Both the position numbers and the translations under genes were made by a program. From NCBI GenBank assembly GCA_027943245.1, contig JANDJZ010000136.1, positions 33,711 through 97,710 on the forward strand: a DNA stretch of 64,000 nt. The letters run 5' to 3'. The stretch comes from Acanthamoeba sp. SK_2022b. Its lineage: Eukaryota; Discosea; Longamoebia; Acanthamoebidae. Of this stretch, positions 1 to 9,239 are shown one piece after another. The notes under the pieces were generated by a model. The model did not search any database and had not been told where the DNA came from. It saw nothing but the letters and a program-made list of their open reading frames with translations. The first letter of the stretch is position 1; each line of letters opens with the position of its first letter.

Positions 1-757
1 TCGCCCTCGAACGCGCGGTTGCGCGCGAAGACACCGTCGATGAGGATGTCCTTGTCGAATCCTTCGACCGACACGTAGGCCAAGCGCATACGCTTGTGAT
101 TCACGCGCAGCACGCCCTGGAGCAGGGTGCCGTCCTTGAGACCCTTCTCGACCTCCTCGGACGACAGGTACTCCTTGAATCGAGATCGTCGCTGCTTGGA
201 CGCTTGGAACGACTTCTTTGGTGTCGATGATGCGGACGATGGAAGAGATCGAGCGGCACGCCACGATGACTCGCCGCCAGATGCCCCCGCTGGGGTATTG
301 TAATCAAACGCCTCGGTGTTGTAATTGCGTCCGGCTGGTAGAGATGATGAGAGTGAGCGCTCAGTGCGATGGAAAAGAGTGCCCAGCGGACAATACCTTT
401 GACGCCAGCTTCCTGGGCAACGAAGGGCTGCTGCCGTGGCTGATCGTCTTCTTGCGAGCTGCGCAACTGCCGGCGAGGACCGCGAGCGATGGCAGCCTCT
501 TCATCCGCTGCGGCGCGATAAGGGCGGCCAGAGGTATTCGGGCGGATGGGGCTAGGGCCCGCGCTTCGTGGCGCCTTGCTGCCGTACGGAGCGCCCCTGC
601 CTCGTCCCGCTCCTCGCTTCTCCAACTTGTTGGCGAGCGTGGGATGCATGGGCGCGTAGACGTAGTCGGGCGCTTCCTGGTGGCCATGGCTCGTTGCAGG
701 CCTCTCCTCCGAGGAAAACCAGGAACTAAGAACACTTCGGGTGTTGTTGGAAGCCAT
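1..757 (-). CDS. DIS3-like 3'-5' exoribonuclease, N-terminal fragment
   Basis: Exons complement(397..757) and complement(<1..289); the gene runs off the left edge, so only about 215 N-terminal residues are present. The start is the ATG at 755-757 (MASNNTRS...). Exon 1 ends in phase 1 and joins exon 2 in frame. After a Ser/Arg-rich, low-complexity N-terminus comes the segment KEYLSSEEVEKGLKDGTLLQ, followed by GVLRVN and then DILIDGVFARNRAFEG. This is the hallmark of the first cold-shock domain of the DIS3/RRP44 family and most resembles DIS3L2, which degrades uridylated RNA in the cytoplasm without the exosome. The catalytic RNB domain lies outside the window. The absence of an N-terminal PIN domain in this fragment favours DIS3L2 over RRP44, which is inference from the visible N-terminus only. 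Confidence 0.8.
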
Positions 758-1146
758 CTTCTGTACAGTTGCTGTGTGATCTCTTGGTGGCTGACGAAAA
801 AAAGAAAAACCGGCAAATTCGTAAAAAGATAGAAGCTTAAAAGTAGAGATCCGTGACCGTGCTGGTCGTGCTGATGGCTGCGGATCGAGCTGGATGCCCC
901 GAGAAGATGAGAGTTTTGTTTTTGAAGCTGATGGCGTTAGGTGGAACCTCAACAGAGAAAAAAGAGCGCCAGTGGCTTCTTGTACTGCCCGCAGAAGGAA
1001 AAAACCCAGAAGCGTGATTCGTTCTCGGAATTCCTTGGTGGTCGTTACGTCGTCCTGCCCCTCATCCGCGTAAGAAGAAAGGTAGAGAGAGAGAGAGAAA
1101 AAAAAACGAGAAAAATAATTGTGGAATTTTTCGTAATCTCAAGCAA

Positions 1147-2332
1147 ATGCGACGCGTGTCATCGGCCTGTGCGATGGGGACTGCCGCGGGGCGAAGCGGT
1201 TTTAGCGGCAGATCTTTCTCCTATGCTCTACGAGTTGCTTCTGGTCGCCCTATCGGATCTACGCAGCGATGTTTCAGCATTCAACCGGTACCCCCATCTT
1301 GTCTTATGCGCCAAGTGCTGTTGAGCAGTAGTAGCTAACGCTCTCTCGCCTTTGATTAGAGGGTGCCCTTTTTCAGAAATGCAACCACCACCTGGGGCTT
1401 GGTCAGTGGCGTGGCCCTCGCAGCTCTGGTGTCTTCCTGCCGTCCGGACGACTCCTCTCCTCTTGCCCCCGTGCTCGCCGCCACGGCGGCTACCGAGCTG
1501 CCTGCAGACTCAGTGAAGGAGGAGCGCTCTGGTTTCCTCTTCCCCAAGACGCTTCGCCTGGACAATTCCACCGAGGGTGTGTTACACACGCCGCATGCGC
1601 ACTCGCTCTTGAGCCACAGAAGTCTCACTCCCTCCCTCTCTTTGCCGCTCGCGCGTCAGGCCAAGTGCTGGCCGTGGGCATCAGGACAATGTACGTCTTC
1701 TTCACCACCTACGCCATCGGCCTCTACGCCGACCCCAAGGACGTGAGAAACGCCCTGTCTAGCTTCAAGGTCCGTCGGTCTCCCCTCCCCTCCCCACATC
1801 AGCTTGGGAGCTGATCGACGACGCGGGTGGGGAGAGCAGGAGCACTCGCCCGAGGAGCTCAAGAAGAACCAGGCCGTGTATGACGCGCTGCGAGATGGGT
1901 CCTTCACCAAGACCATCCGACTGATCCCCACGGGCGACACCTCAGGATCTCACCTGCGTAACGGGCTGGTGTCGGCCGTGGCGGCGAGGATGAAGGAAAA
2001 CAAGGAGGAGGCCCTCAAGGAGTTTGGCAACTTCTTCCCCGCGCAGCTCAAGAAGGGCATGCTGATCGACTTCACCTGGAAGAAGGGAGGCAGCCTCAGC
2101 GGTACCCACACCACATGCGCCTCGTTTTGGGCAACGTTGCACCAGCTCTTGGAGGTCGCTGACAAGCTCTTCACGCGGTGCGTGTGCAGTGTCGGTGGAC
2201 GGCAAGGAGGTGGGCGTGGTGGCCTCGCCAGAGCTGAGCCGAGCCTTCTTCGAGGTCTACCTGGGCGAAAAGACCAAGACGCCTGACGTCCGGGAGAAGT
2301 GGGCTGTCGCCCTCGCTGAGTGGCTGCGCTGA
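1147..2332 (+). CDS. chalcone-isomerase-fold protein, probably mitochondrial
   Basis: Model: join(1147..1287,1360..1576,1660..1769,1840..2101,2190..2332), 290 residues, all phases consistent. The first exon (MRRVSSACAMG...) is rich in Arg, Ser and Ala without acidic residues, as in a mitochondrial presequence; that first exon is the least certain part. The core LAVGIRTMYVFFTTYAIGLY, then a helix with TIRLIPTGDTSGSHLRNGL, then FFPAQLKKGMLIDFTWKKGG and a C-terminal block with VVASPELSRAFFEVYLG, matches the chalcone isomerase (CHI) fold as found in non-plant eukaryotes. These are fatty-acid-binding or otherwise non-catalytic relatives (for example fungal Aim18/Aim46) rather than flavonoid enzymes. 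The conserved Arg and Thr of the fold are present in these blocks; I cannot tell whether it is an enzyme. Confidence 0.75.
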
Positions 2333-2694
2333 CCTGGACCCGTCCGTACAAAGGCGAAGAAATCATAAAAGAAAATCAACATAGGCGGACGATCCAATGG
2401 CCGACAGGAATTTTATCAACTCCCAACTCCGGCACCTCTTGCGGGGCGATCCGGAGATGCGTGACAGGTGGTCAGGGGAGTTGCGAATCTCCTTTCCTCC
2501 CCCATTCGCCGCCTGGTCAATGCGGGTGACATGACCACAGACACGAAGAGGACGAAACGAACCGGCCTTTACGAACGGACACTTATCTTGCGCACACTCT
2601 TTGCAACGGAAGTGAACCCCCACACAACGAACCCCAGAGGCATCCTTGCCGCCATCGCCGCGACTGCAACTTCACACATACACACAAAGGAAGG
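2333..2694. other. intergenic gap, no gene seen
   Basis: About 360 bp between two same-strand genes. Open frames here are short and have no coding character. It presumably holds the 3' end of the CHI-like gene and the promoter of the next one, but I see no TATA-like box or other named element. Confidence 0.4.
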
Positions 2695-3594
2695 ATGGGC
2701 AACGCGCAAGGTATAGAGAGAAGGATGCACGACGAAGGCTCCCATTACGAGGGCGACCTCTGCTTCGTCTCCTTGGGCACGGGCGGATGCTGGGGCACGC
2801 AGCCCGACCAAGACCACCGCGGCCGCGGTCTCAATCCGATCGAGGGCATGAACAAGCAGAAGGCTATCGACCCGCTTCGAGCGCAGACATTGAGGAGGAA
2901 GATGAAGCGACCGTGCCTCGTCTCTTGTTCACTCGGCAATTGCATGGCGCCCAAGAGGGTCCTCGGCGATGATGACCTCCCTGACGCTGAGGACGACGCC
3001 CAGCACCGCGGAGGAAGCGACCAGGGCGAGTCCATTTTCTCATGCGGCTTCGCGCGTATCGGGTGCCTCACACCGGCATGGCTCAACCCTGAGCCAGCTC
3101 CGGTCGAGGCTGACGAGGAGCAGAAGCGGAGGGAGCGACAAGTAGAGACTGACATCGCCCTCCTCAAGGCGCGCCAGGCTTCCAAACACAACCACCGCCC
3201 TCAGAGGCAGAAGGCGAAAAAGAGGGAGAGTGGTGGCGACGTTGAGATCAGCAGCCCGCACTTGGAGACCTTCAGACGCACAACAGATGAGTTCATCAGC
3301 GCCCACCTCGCCCTGTGTCCCGATCCCCGGGCGAGGGTAAAGCTCGACCGCGGCGAGGGCGCCAGGGTGGTGTCGCTCGAGGCCTCGGCCCCTCCGCCTC
3401 CCTCAACCGACGGCCCTTGGGAGCAGCAGCACGAGGACAGCGAGATTGCTTCTCTTCCTTCGCCATGCTCTCTACCTCCTCCTGCGCCCACTGACGGGCG
3501 AGGCCGCCTACCAGCACAGGCTGCCGAGAAGGACGCGCTGCCTGCCCCTCGCCACCTGCCCCCGCCTCCGCCTCCTCCCTCTCCCGCTCCTTGA
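2695..3594 (+). CDS. uncharacterised protein with N-myristoylation-type start
   Basis: A single uninterrupted frame of 299 residues. I do not recognise the family. The N-terminus MGNAQGIERR has Gly at position 2 and a small residue at position 5-6, the pattern expected of an N-myristoyltransferase substrate. The middle has a basic, charged stretch (around residues 140-180, many Lys/Arg/Glu/Gln). The last 80 residues are Pro/Ser-rich and end in a run of prolines. The start is preceded by AAGG, and the base composition is coding-like. It lies 105 bp from the 3' end of the convergent F-box/Rho gene. Unrecorded introns are possible because the frame is simply open throughout. Confidence 0.5.
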   Translation: MGNAQGIERRMHDEGSHYEGDLCFVSLGTGGCWGTQPDQDHRGRGLNPIEGMNKQKAIDPLRAQTLRRKMKRPCLVSCSLGNCMAPKRVLGDDDLPDAEDDAQHRGGSDQGESIFSCGFARIGCLTPAWLNPEPAPVEADEEQKRRERQVETDIALLKARQASKHNHRPQRQKAKKRESGGDVEISSPHLETFRRTTDEFISAHLALCPDPRARVKLDRGEGARVVSLEASAPPPPSTDGPWEQQHEDSEIASLPSPCSLPPPAPTDGRGRLPAQAAEKDALPAPRHLPPPPPPPSPAP

Positions 3595-3699
3595 AGAAGT
3601 GATGTCATTCTCCAGACAGAGCACGTGTACAAAACATCAACTACAACCTACTACAACCCTTGCTTCATTGGTTGCCTTTAAAAAGGGAGGACGATTGTG

Positions 3700-6600
3700 T
3701 CACTGGAGCGAGCACTTGTTTTCGCGTTGTGTGCGGGGTGTGTCGGAGATGGAGGACCGCAGGTGGCGTCGCGACCTCGCCGTTTGGCTTCCCGCTGGCG
3801 TGCTCCCCGCCGACGCGAGAGACGACCGCCGTTCGCCCGCAGGCAGCGGGGTGGACTGCGAGACGTGCTGGGCGTGAAAGGGCGACATCGGCGAGCCGCC
3901 GTCCGAGGGCGAAGCGGCCGAGGCCGCAGGGGTGAACGCCATCGGCGAGGCGTAGGGGAAGGGCGTGGCGGCCGGCCCTCGCGGGCTGTAGGGTGTGGAG
4001 GGCGCAGGCGTGGACGGGGCCACATAGGGCGAACGCGCAGACGCGCCCTGCCGTCGAGGCGACGATGGCGATGTCTGGAGGGGCGTGCTGAAGGGGGCCA
4101 CGTCGGCGTAACCGTACTGGGTGGACGCCCTGGAGTTGAGGGCAGTGCTTCGTGGCGGTTTCCTCTCCTGCAGCTTTCGGTAGACACAGCCAGCAAGAGA
4201 CACGAGCGATGTAGGCGGTGAGCACCACGCGTCAGGTAGACCCCCCCCGGGGGGGGGGCTGCACCTTGCTGCGGATGGTCTGGTTCATGACCACGACCTG
4301 GTCGTGTGAGACCTTCATGAGAAGGTTCGGGGTGGCCACCAGGGCCTGCGCCTTCTCAAACAGGTCCACGAGGCCCCTAAATGGGCGCCAGAGCCGACCC
4401 GCGATCGCGGTGGCGTAAGCGACTCAACAGGGCTGCGCAGCAGAGGGCCTTGCGATCGAGAACTCGGCAACGGAGGGGTACCGGTTGCTCATGGCGGAGG
4501 TGAAAATGGTGGCCCGGAAGTGGAGCCTCTCGGCGAACTGGGCAAAGGTCAGGGGGACCGCCGTAGGGTGGCTGTGATCGTAGTGCTCCTCCTTTTTGTC
4601 AGTCTCCGTGCCCACCAGAATGCGCGGCACGTTGGGACACAGGGCGTCCAGCGCGGGCAACACATTCTTCTCTAGCGCAGTGAACCTGCTCCACCCAGCA
4701 GTATCAATTAACGGAAGTGAGTGTGTGAAATGTGGCTGGCGCGCACGCGTGTGGTAGCGGTATACCGCTCTTGAGTGGCTTCGATGCTGCCGATGGCCGG
4801 TACGCAGACGAGGAAGACGTCGACCTTGGTGCGCGTGAGGTGCTCGGCCAGCCGATGCGTGAGGTCGTGATAGGGGTCCGACGCTGTGGTAGTGTGCGAG
4901 AGGGGCGAATGCATTAAAGGAACGGCGCGGCCTGGGTGGAGAGGGACACGAGGCGATGGACGTACGGCTTGCCCGCAGGACGGTGAGGTTGAACATCGTG
5001 GGCACGCCAAAGAGGGACTCGACGCACACGGTGCTGTTGTGCTTCTCCTGTCCCCGTTTCCACCCCTTCTGCGTGATCATGCCTGCAGGCAGGGCAGAAA
5101 ACGGAGCAGCCGTTTAACTTTCATGCGCGAAGCGGGCGGTCTTCCCGTCTAGCACAATCCAATCGAGAAAGGAGAGGGGAACACCTTCGAACGCGGTAAT
5201 GAGCGTTTTCTTGCCGACGTTGCTATCGCCCACCACAACGCAGGAGACCTGTTTGTAGTGCTTGTGCCGGTAGACGTACACCTCCTTCCAGTCTTTGGTG
5301 AGAAGGGAGAGGAGTAAGCAGTCTGCATGCGTCAGCGGCTTGTCCCTCATTTCCCGCCTATAACACGGTGCGTACCTGCGTCTGTGTAGGAGCATTCGCT
5401 TTCGTCGAAATGCCAAAGCCGTTGGCATCTAGGTCGCCACAGCGTGGCGTCGCTTGCGATCCTACCCATACGCCAAGCACGTGTCAGCATCATGCTCACC
5501 GAGAATGATGACTGATTGGGGGGGGGCACAGGGGGCTGGCGTGGCAGCCGTACCGCCGGTATTTGCGATTGACGCAGGTGAGCGCGAGCAGATCGCGCGC
5601 GGGCAGGTGTGTGAACAGATAGAGAGCCTGCCCCGGGGGAGTGAGCATCCCGATTCAAAGGCGTACAAGCCGTGGTTGGGATGTATCTGTACGCACCAGC
5701 TCTTCGCTCAGATACTCCACTGGGTCGGTGCGTCGATCAGCATCAGGAGTCGGTATGTCGATGGAGGCCACACCGCCATGCCCGCTCTCGTCGAGGAGGA
5801 GGTTGGCGCTGGCCTTGGCGGGCATGGTGCGTGGCCGTGTGTTTACCACGTCGTCGCTCTGAAGGAGGTCGGTTATGTCCTGCTCCTTGTCGGGCTCGCT
5901 GTGCCGCCTTACCTTTCTCAAGTCGTGGTCCAACGCCGCTGTCGGCTGTCGACGGCCGTCGAACGTGGGGTTGGCTGCCGCTTGCATTTCGGGTCCCAGC
6001 TTCCTCCGCGTGGGTTGACCACCGGCCTGCGCGGCGAGTGCCGCACTGAGCTGTTGAGATACGCGGGCAAGCTCACCTCGCAGCGACTCTGCTTCCGCCT
6101 TTTGTGTCTGGGCCTCCTTCTCGGTCTGCTTCAACTGCTCACTGAGCGATCTGTAGTCGACTTGCAACCGGTCCAAGTTGCCTTGGACTGCAAAAAGTAA
6201 GGAGGGGAGGAAGTGCGAGATGGAGAAAAGGAAACGTAAGCCATCCAACTTGTATCGGCACTTAAGGGGGGGGGAGGCGCACTTTCTTCGCGGCCTCTCT
6301 GCACGGCCCGGCTTTCAATTTCGGGCAGCCTCCCTTCAGCCTCCTCAAACGCAACCAATCGCGCCCTCAGTTGCTCCAGCGCGGCGCCCTCCTTGCTCTG
6401 TCGCTCGGTCCACTCGGCGGTGGCCGACGACAGTTCCTGCTCTGCCCTAACCGCACTTTCCGTGGCAAGCCTCGCTTGCTCCTCCTGTTCCGCTTGTGTG
6501 GCCTTGAGCCGCGCCAGCTCTTCGTTGGCCTGAGCGAGCTGCGCGGTGAGCGCTTCGACCCGCGCATCACGCTCCCCTCGCTCCCGCTCCCGCTCCTCCT

Positions 6601-7922
6601 CTGCCCTTCGCATCTCTTCCTCTTGCCTGCGGTAGCTCGTCTCGCGATCATCAATGTCTTGGCTCCGCTGGAATGCGGCTGCTGTCTCCTCCGATTGACG
6701 TGCCAGCTGTTCCTCGAGCTCGGCGATCCTCGTGGCCATCTCGCTCTGTCGCGCGCCCGTCTGGGCCGCTGCGGTCTTGAGGCCAGACGCCTCCTCGCAT
6801 GCGACTCGCAGCATCTCCTGAAGCTCCCGCTCGCCTTGCTCCTGCGCAAGGCGCGCCTCGGCTATCTGTTCGTGAGCGCCCTGCCATTGCGCCTTCTCGC
6901 TGGCCAGCTCCTTCTCGAGCTCCTCGACTCGCCCCTCGAGCGCGGCAATCTGCCCAAACTGCTCCTTCAGCATGGTCATGTTTTTCTTGTTTTCTCCATC
7001 GTGCCGCCTCTTCACCTTCGTCGCCAGCTTTCGTTCCTGCGCAGCCCAGTGAGCGCGCCATCGCCATCACGGAGCAATAAGTTAACATGGCACAAACCTT
7101 CTGGAGGGTGCGCTCGGCCTCCTCCAGCTCGGCCTGCAGTCTGAGACGATCATCGGTTGCGCGCTTGGCTTCGTTGGCCCCGTTGGCCAACAACTTCTCC
7201 AGAGCCGACCTGGCTTGTTGCCCTGCATGTGAGAGGGTTCCATCAGCTCATGCAAAGCCTCCTCCCGCTGGTCGAGTGATGGTGAGGACCTTCTTCGGCG
7301 GTCTGCTGGAGCGAAGCGACGGTCTGACTGAGCTCGGTGTTTCGGTTTCGCTCTTCCTGCAGCGCCTTCTGCAGCGCCTCCACCAGGGCAGCAAGCTCGG
7401 CCTCGCCTGTTGCTCCAAATCAATAGAAACAACATAAATCATGATGCACAGACATAGAAATAAAAGCTGAGTGCGGGGCACGGTACGGGAGCCAACAGCT
7501 GCGCCGGCAGGTACAGCCGGCCGGTGCTCGAGACTGGCCAGACAAGTCGAAAGGACTTGGGCCAGCTCCGTGAGGTGGGTTTCTGTTTCGTGCTGCGTGT
7601 GGGCCATATGGGTGACGTCCTCCTGCAACCGCTCGATCTGCTCATAGTAGCCGCTCCCCGAGGGGTGCTCCACATGACCGGATTTATGGGCGTCTAGTTG
7701 CTGCAGGTCAAGTTTTAGCTTTCCTCCCTCTGTCTCCACGCGTTGCAGATTATGCAGAATCGATTGCATTTTTTCGTTATCATCGGAAGGGAGCACATTT
7801 TCCTCCCGGCCCGGCGGGACACTCTGCAGATGCCGTTCAAGGGCACGACCCAGGTTAACCTGCTCTCCCAGCATGGCCTCTAACAGGCCATGCAGCTTCT
7901 GCAGGTCCCCATCGTCCGCCAT
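3700..7922 (-). CDS. coiled-coil / F-box / degenerate Rho-like GTPase fusion with CAAX box
   Basis: Thirteen exons, complement: 7487..7922, 7290..7406, 7098..7222, 6283..7036, 5697..6187, 5554..5627, 5376..5461, 5185..5292, 4966..5082, 4766..4883, 4482..4685, 4265..4376, 3700..4167; 1069 residues and every junction in phase. Residues 1-640 are mostly long coiled coil (Glu/Gln/Ala/Leu heptads). Residues about 638-710 form an F-box (LSEELALYLFTHLPARDLLA, then LTCVNRKYRRIASD and LWRPRCQRLW). Residues about 710-900 are Rho-like: P-loop GDSNVGKK (716-723), PTMF of switch I, ILVGTETD in place of the usual TKLD (834-838), TSAM, then a helix. A Ser/Pro-rich tail of about 155 residues ends in CSLQ, a farnesylation-type CAAX box. 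F-boxes bind Skp1 in SCF ubiquitin ligases; prenylation would place the protein on a membrane. The G-motifs are degenerate. It shares a 175-bp divergent promoter with the splicing-factor gene. The exon 7/8 acceptor (CAAAG) is weaker than the rest. Confidence 0.78.
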
Positions 7923-8097
7923 TTGTCGGTCTTGTTGTGCGAGTTGTGACCAATTATTACCGTTAGGGAAAATCGGCAGAGAAAAAGGCGCCGTTGTGTG
8001 GAGTATGCAGAGCATGCGTGGTGCTTTTTCTGTTCCTTTTCCGAAAAGAAAAAAAAAACACAACAAGGCAAAGCAGACAAATCGGCTAGGACGAGAG
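7923..8097. promoter_or_regulatory. divergent promoter region
   Basis: The 175 bp between the start codons of two head-to-head genes must hold both promoters and both 5' leaders. An A-rich tract lies at about 8046-8058 just before the + strand start. No further element is recognisable. Confidence 0.5.
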
Positions 8098-9003
8098 ATG
8101 GGAGAACGCAAGGTTATCAACAAATACTACCCGCCCGATTTCGACCCCTCGTTGATCCCGCGAGGCAAGAAACCAAAGAATGATCAACAGACAGTGCGGA
8201 TGATGTTGCCGATGAGCGTCCGCTGCCTCGTCTGCGGCGAGTACCTCTACCGAGGCAAGAAGTTCAACGCGAAGAAGGAAACTGTGATGGGGGAGGAGTA
8301 CCTCGGCATAAAGATCTTTCGCTTCTACATGAAGTGCACGCGCTGCAAGGGCGAATTCACGATCAAGACCGATCCAGAGAAGGCGGACTACATCGCAGAA
8401 CTCAATGTGTCGCGAAACTTCGAGCCTTGGCGCAACACGGAGAACCAGATCGAGGAGGCCAAAGAAAAGCGCAAGCTTGAGGAGGAGGGCGACGTCATGA
8501 AGCAACTGGAGAATCGAACCACCGATTCCAAGGTGGAGCTCGACATCCTCGACGCCCTGGCAGACATCAAGAGCTTGAACACTCGCAATGCCAAGCTCGA
8601 CCTCGACAAGCTGCTAGAAGAGCGCGCCAAGGAAGCTAAGCAGAAGGAGATAGAGGAGGAGGAGCAGCTCGTTCAGACCCTCTTCCGCAGCGAGCACGTC
8701 AAGCGACTCGACGATGACGAAGACGACGGTGCCGACCCCTTCAGCAAACCCCTCGATCCCGTCGTGGTGGCCCCTCTGGCTCCTCTTCGACCCACCGCCG
8801 CTGCGGAGGACTCGAAGAAGCGAAAGGCACCTTTCCCCTTTGTTCCCTTGGTTATCAAGGCCAAGGCCGGGGCGGCGCATAAGAAGGTCAAGGCGGAGCC
8901 ACAGCCCTCTGTGCCCACCATCAAGGCTGAGAACGGCACGGACGCTGACTCCGAGAGCGACGGCGAGGGTGCCGGCGCGGGTCTCTTAGGTCTCGACTAT
9001 TAG
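8098..9003 (+). CDS. YJU2/CCDC94-family pre-mRNA splicing factor
   Basis: Intronless, 301 residues. The start MGERKVINKYYPPDFDPSLI is the canonical opening of the CWC16/YJU2 family. It is followed by two CxxC pairs (RCLVCGEYLY and KCTRCKGEFTIKTDP) that form the zinc-binding core, then NFEPWRNTENQ, a long charged helix, and a Lys-rich, acidic tail ending GLDY. The family binds the spliceosome around the first catalytic step and contacts the branch helix. Either YJU2 or the paralogous CCDC130 is possible; the N-terminal sequence fits YJU2 better. Its intronless state is unusual among the neighbours here. Confidence 0.9.
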   Translation: MGERKVINKYYPPDFDPSLIPRGKKPKNDQQTVRMMLPMSVRCLVCGEYLYRGKKFNAKKETVMGEEYLGIKIFRFYMKCTRCKGEFTIKTDPEKADYIAELNVSRNFEPWRNTENQIEEAKEKRKLEEEGDVMKQLENRTTDSKVELDILDALADIKSLNTRNAKLDLDKLLEERAKEAKQKEIEEEEQLVQTLFRSEHVKRLDDDEDDGADPFSKPLDPVVVAPLAPLRPTAAAEDSKKRKAPFPFVPLVIKAKAGAAHKKVKAEPQPSVPTIKAENGTDADSESDGEGAGAGLLGLDY

Positions 9004-9043
9004 ATTATTAGAACACCCACTGCTGCCCTCTACTCCTTCTTCA

Positions 9044-9123
<80 letters not shown>
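9044..9123. repeat. (CA)n microsatellite
   Basis: About 80 bp of CA repeats with one interruption, in the 3' flank of the splicing-factor gene and before the next + strand gene. Confidence 0.95.
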
Positions 9124-9124
<1 letters not shown>

Positions 9125-9239
9125 CTGTTGTACAAAGCGAGTTTCCTGCTGCACATTACACTCAGTGGCCAGGGTAAAAAGGATGCTTTTTTTTTATTTG
9201 TTCTGCCTTGTGTGGTTAAAAAAAACTAAGCGAAAGACG

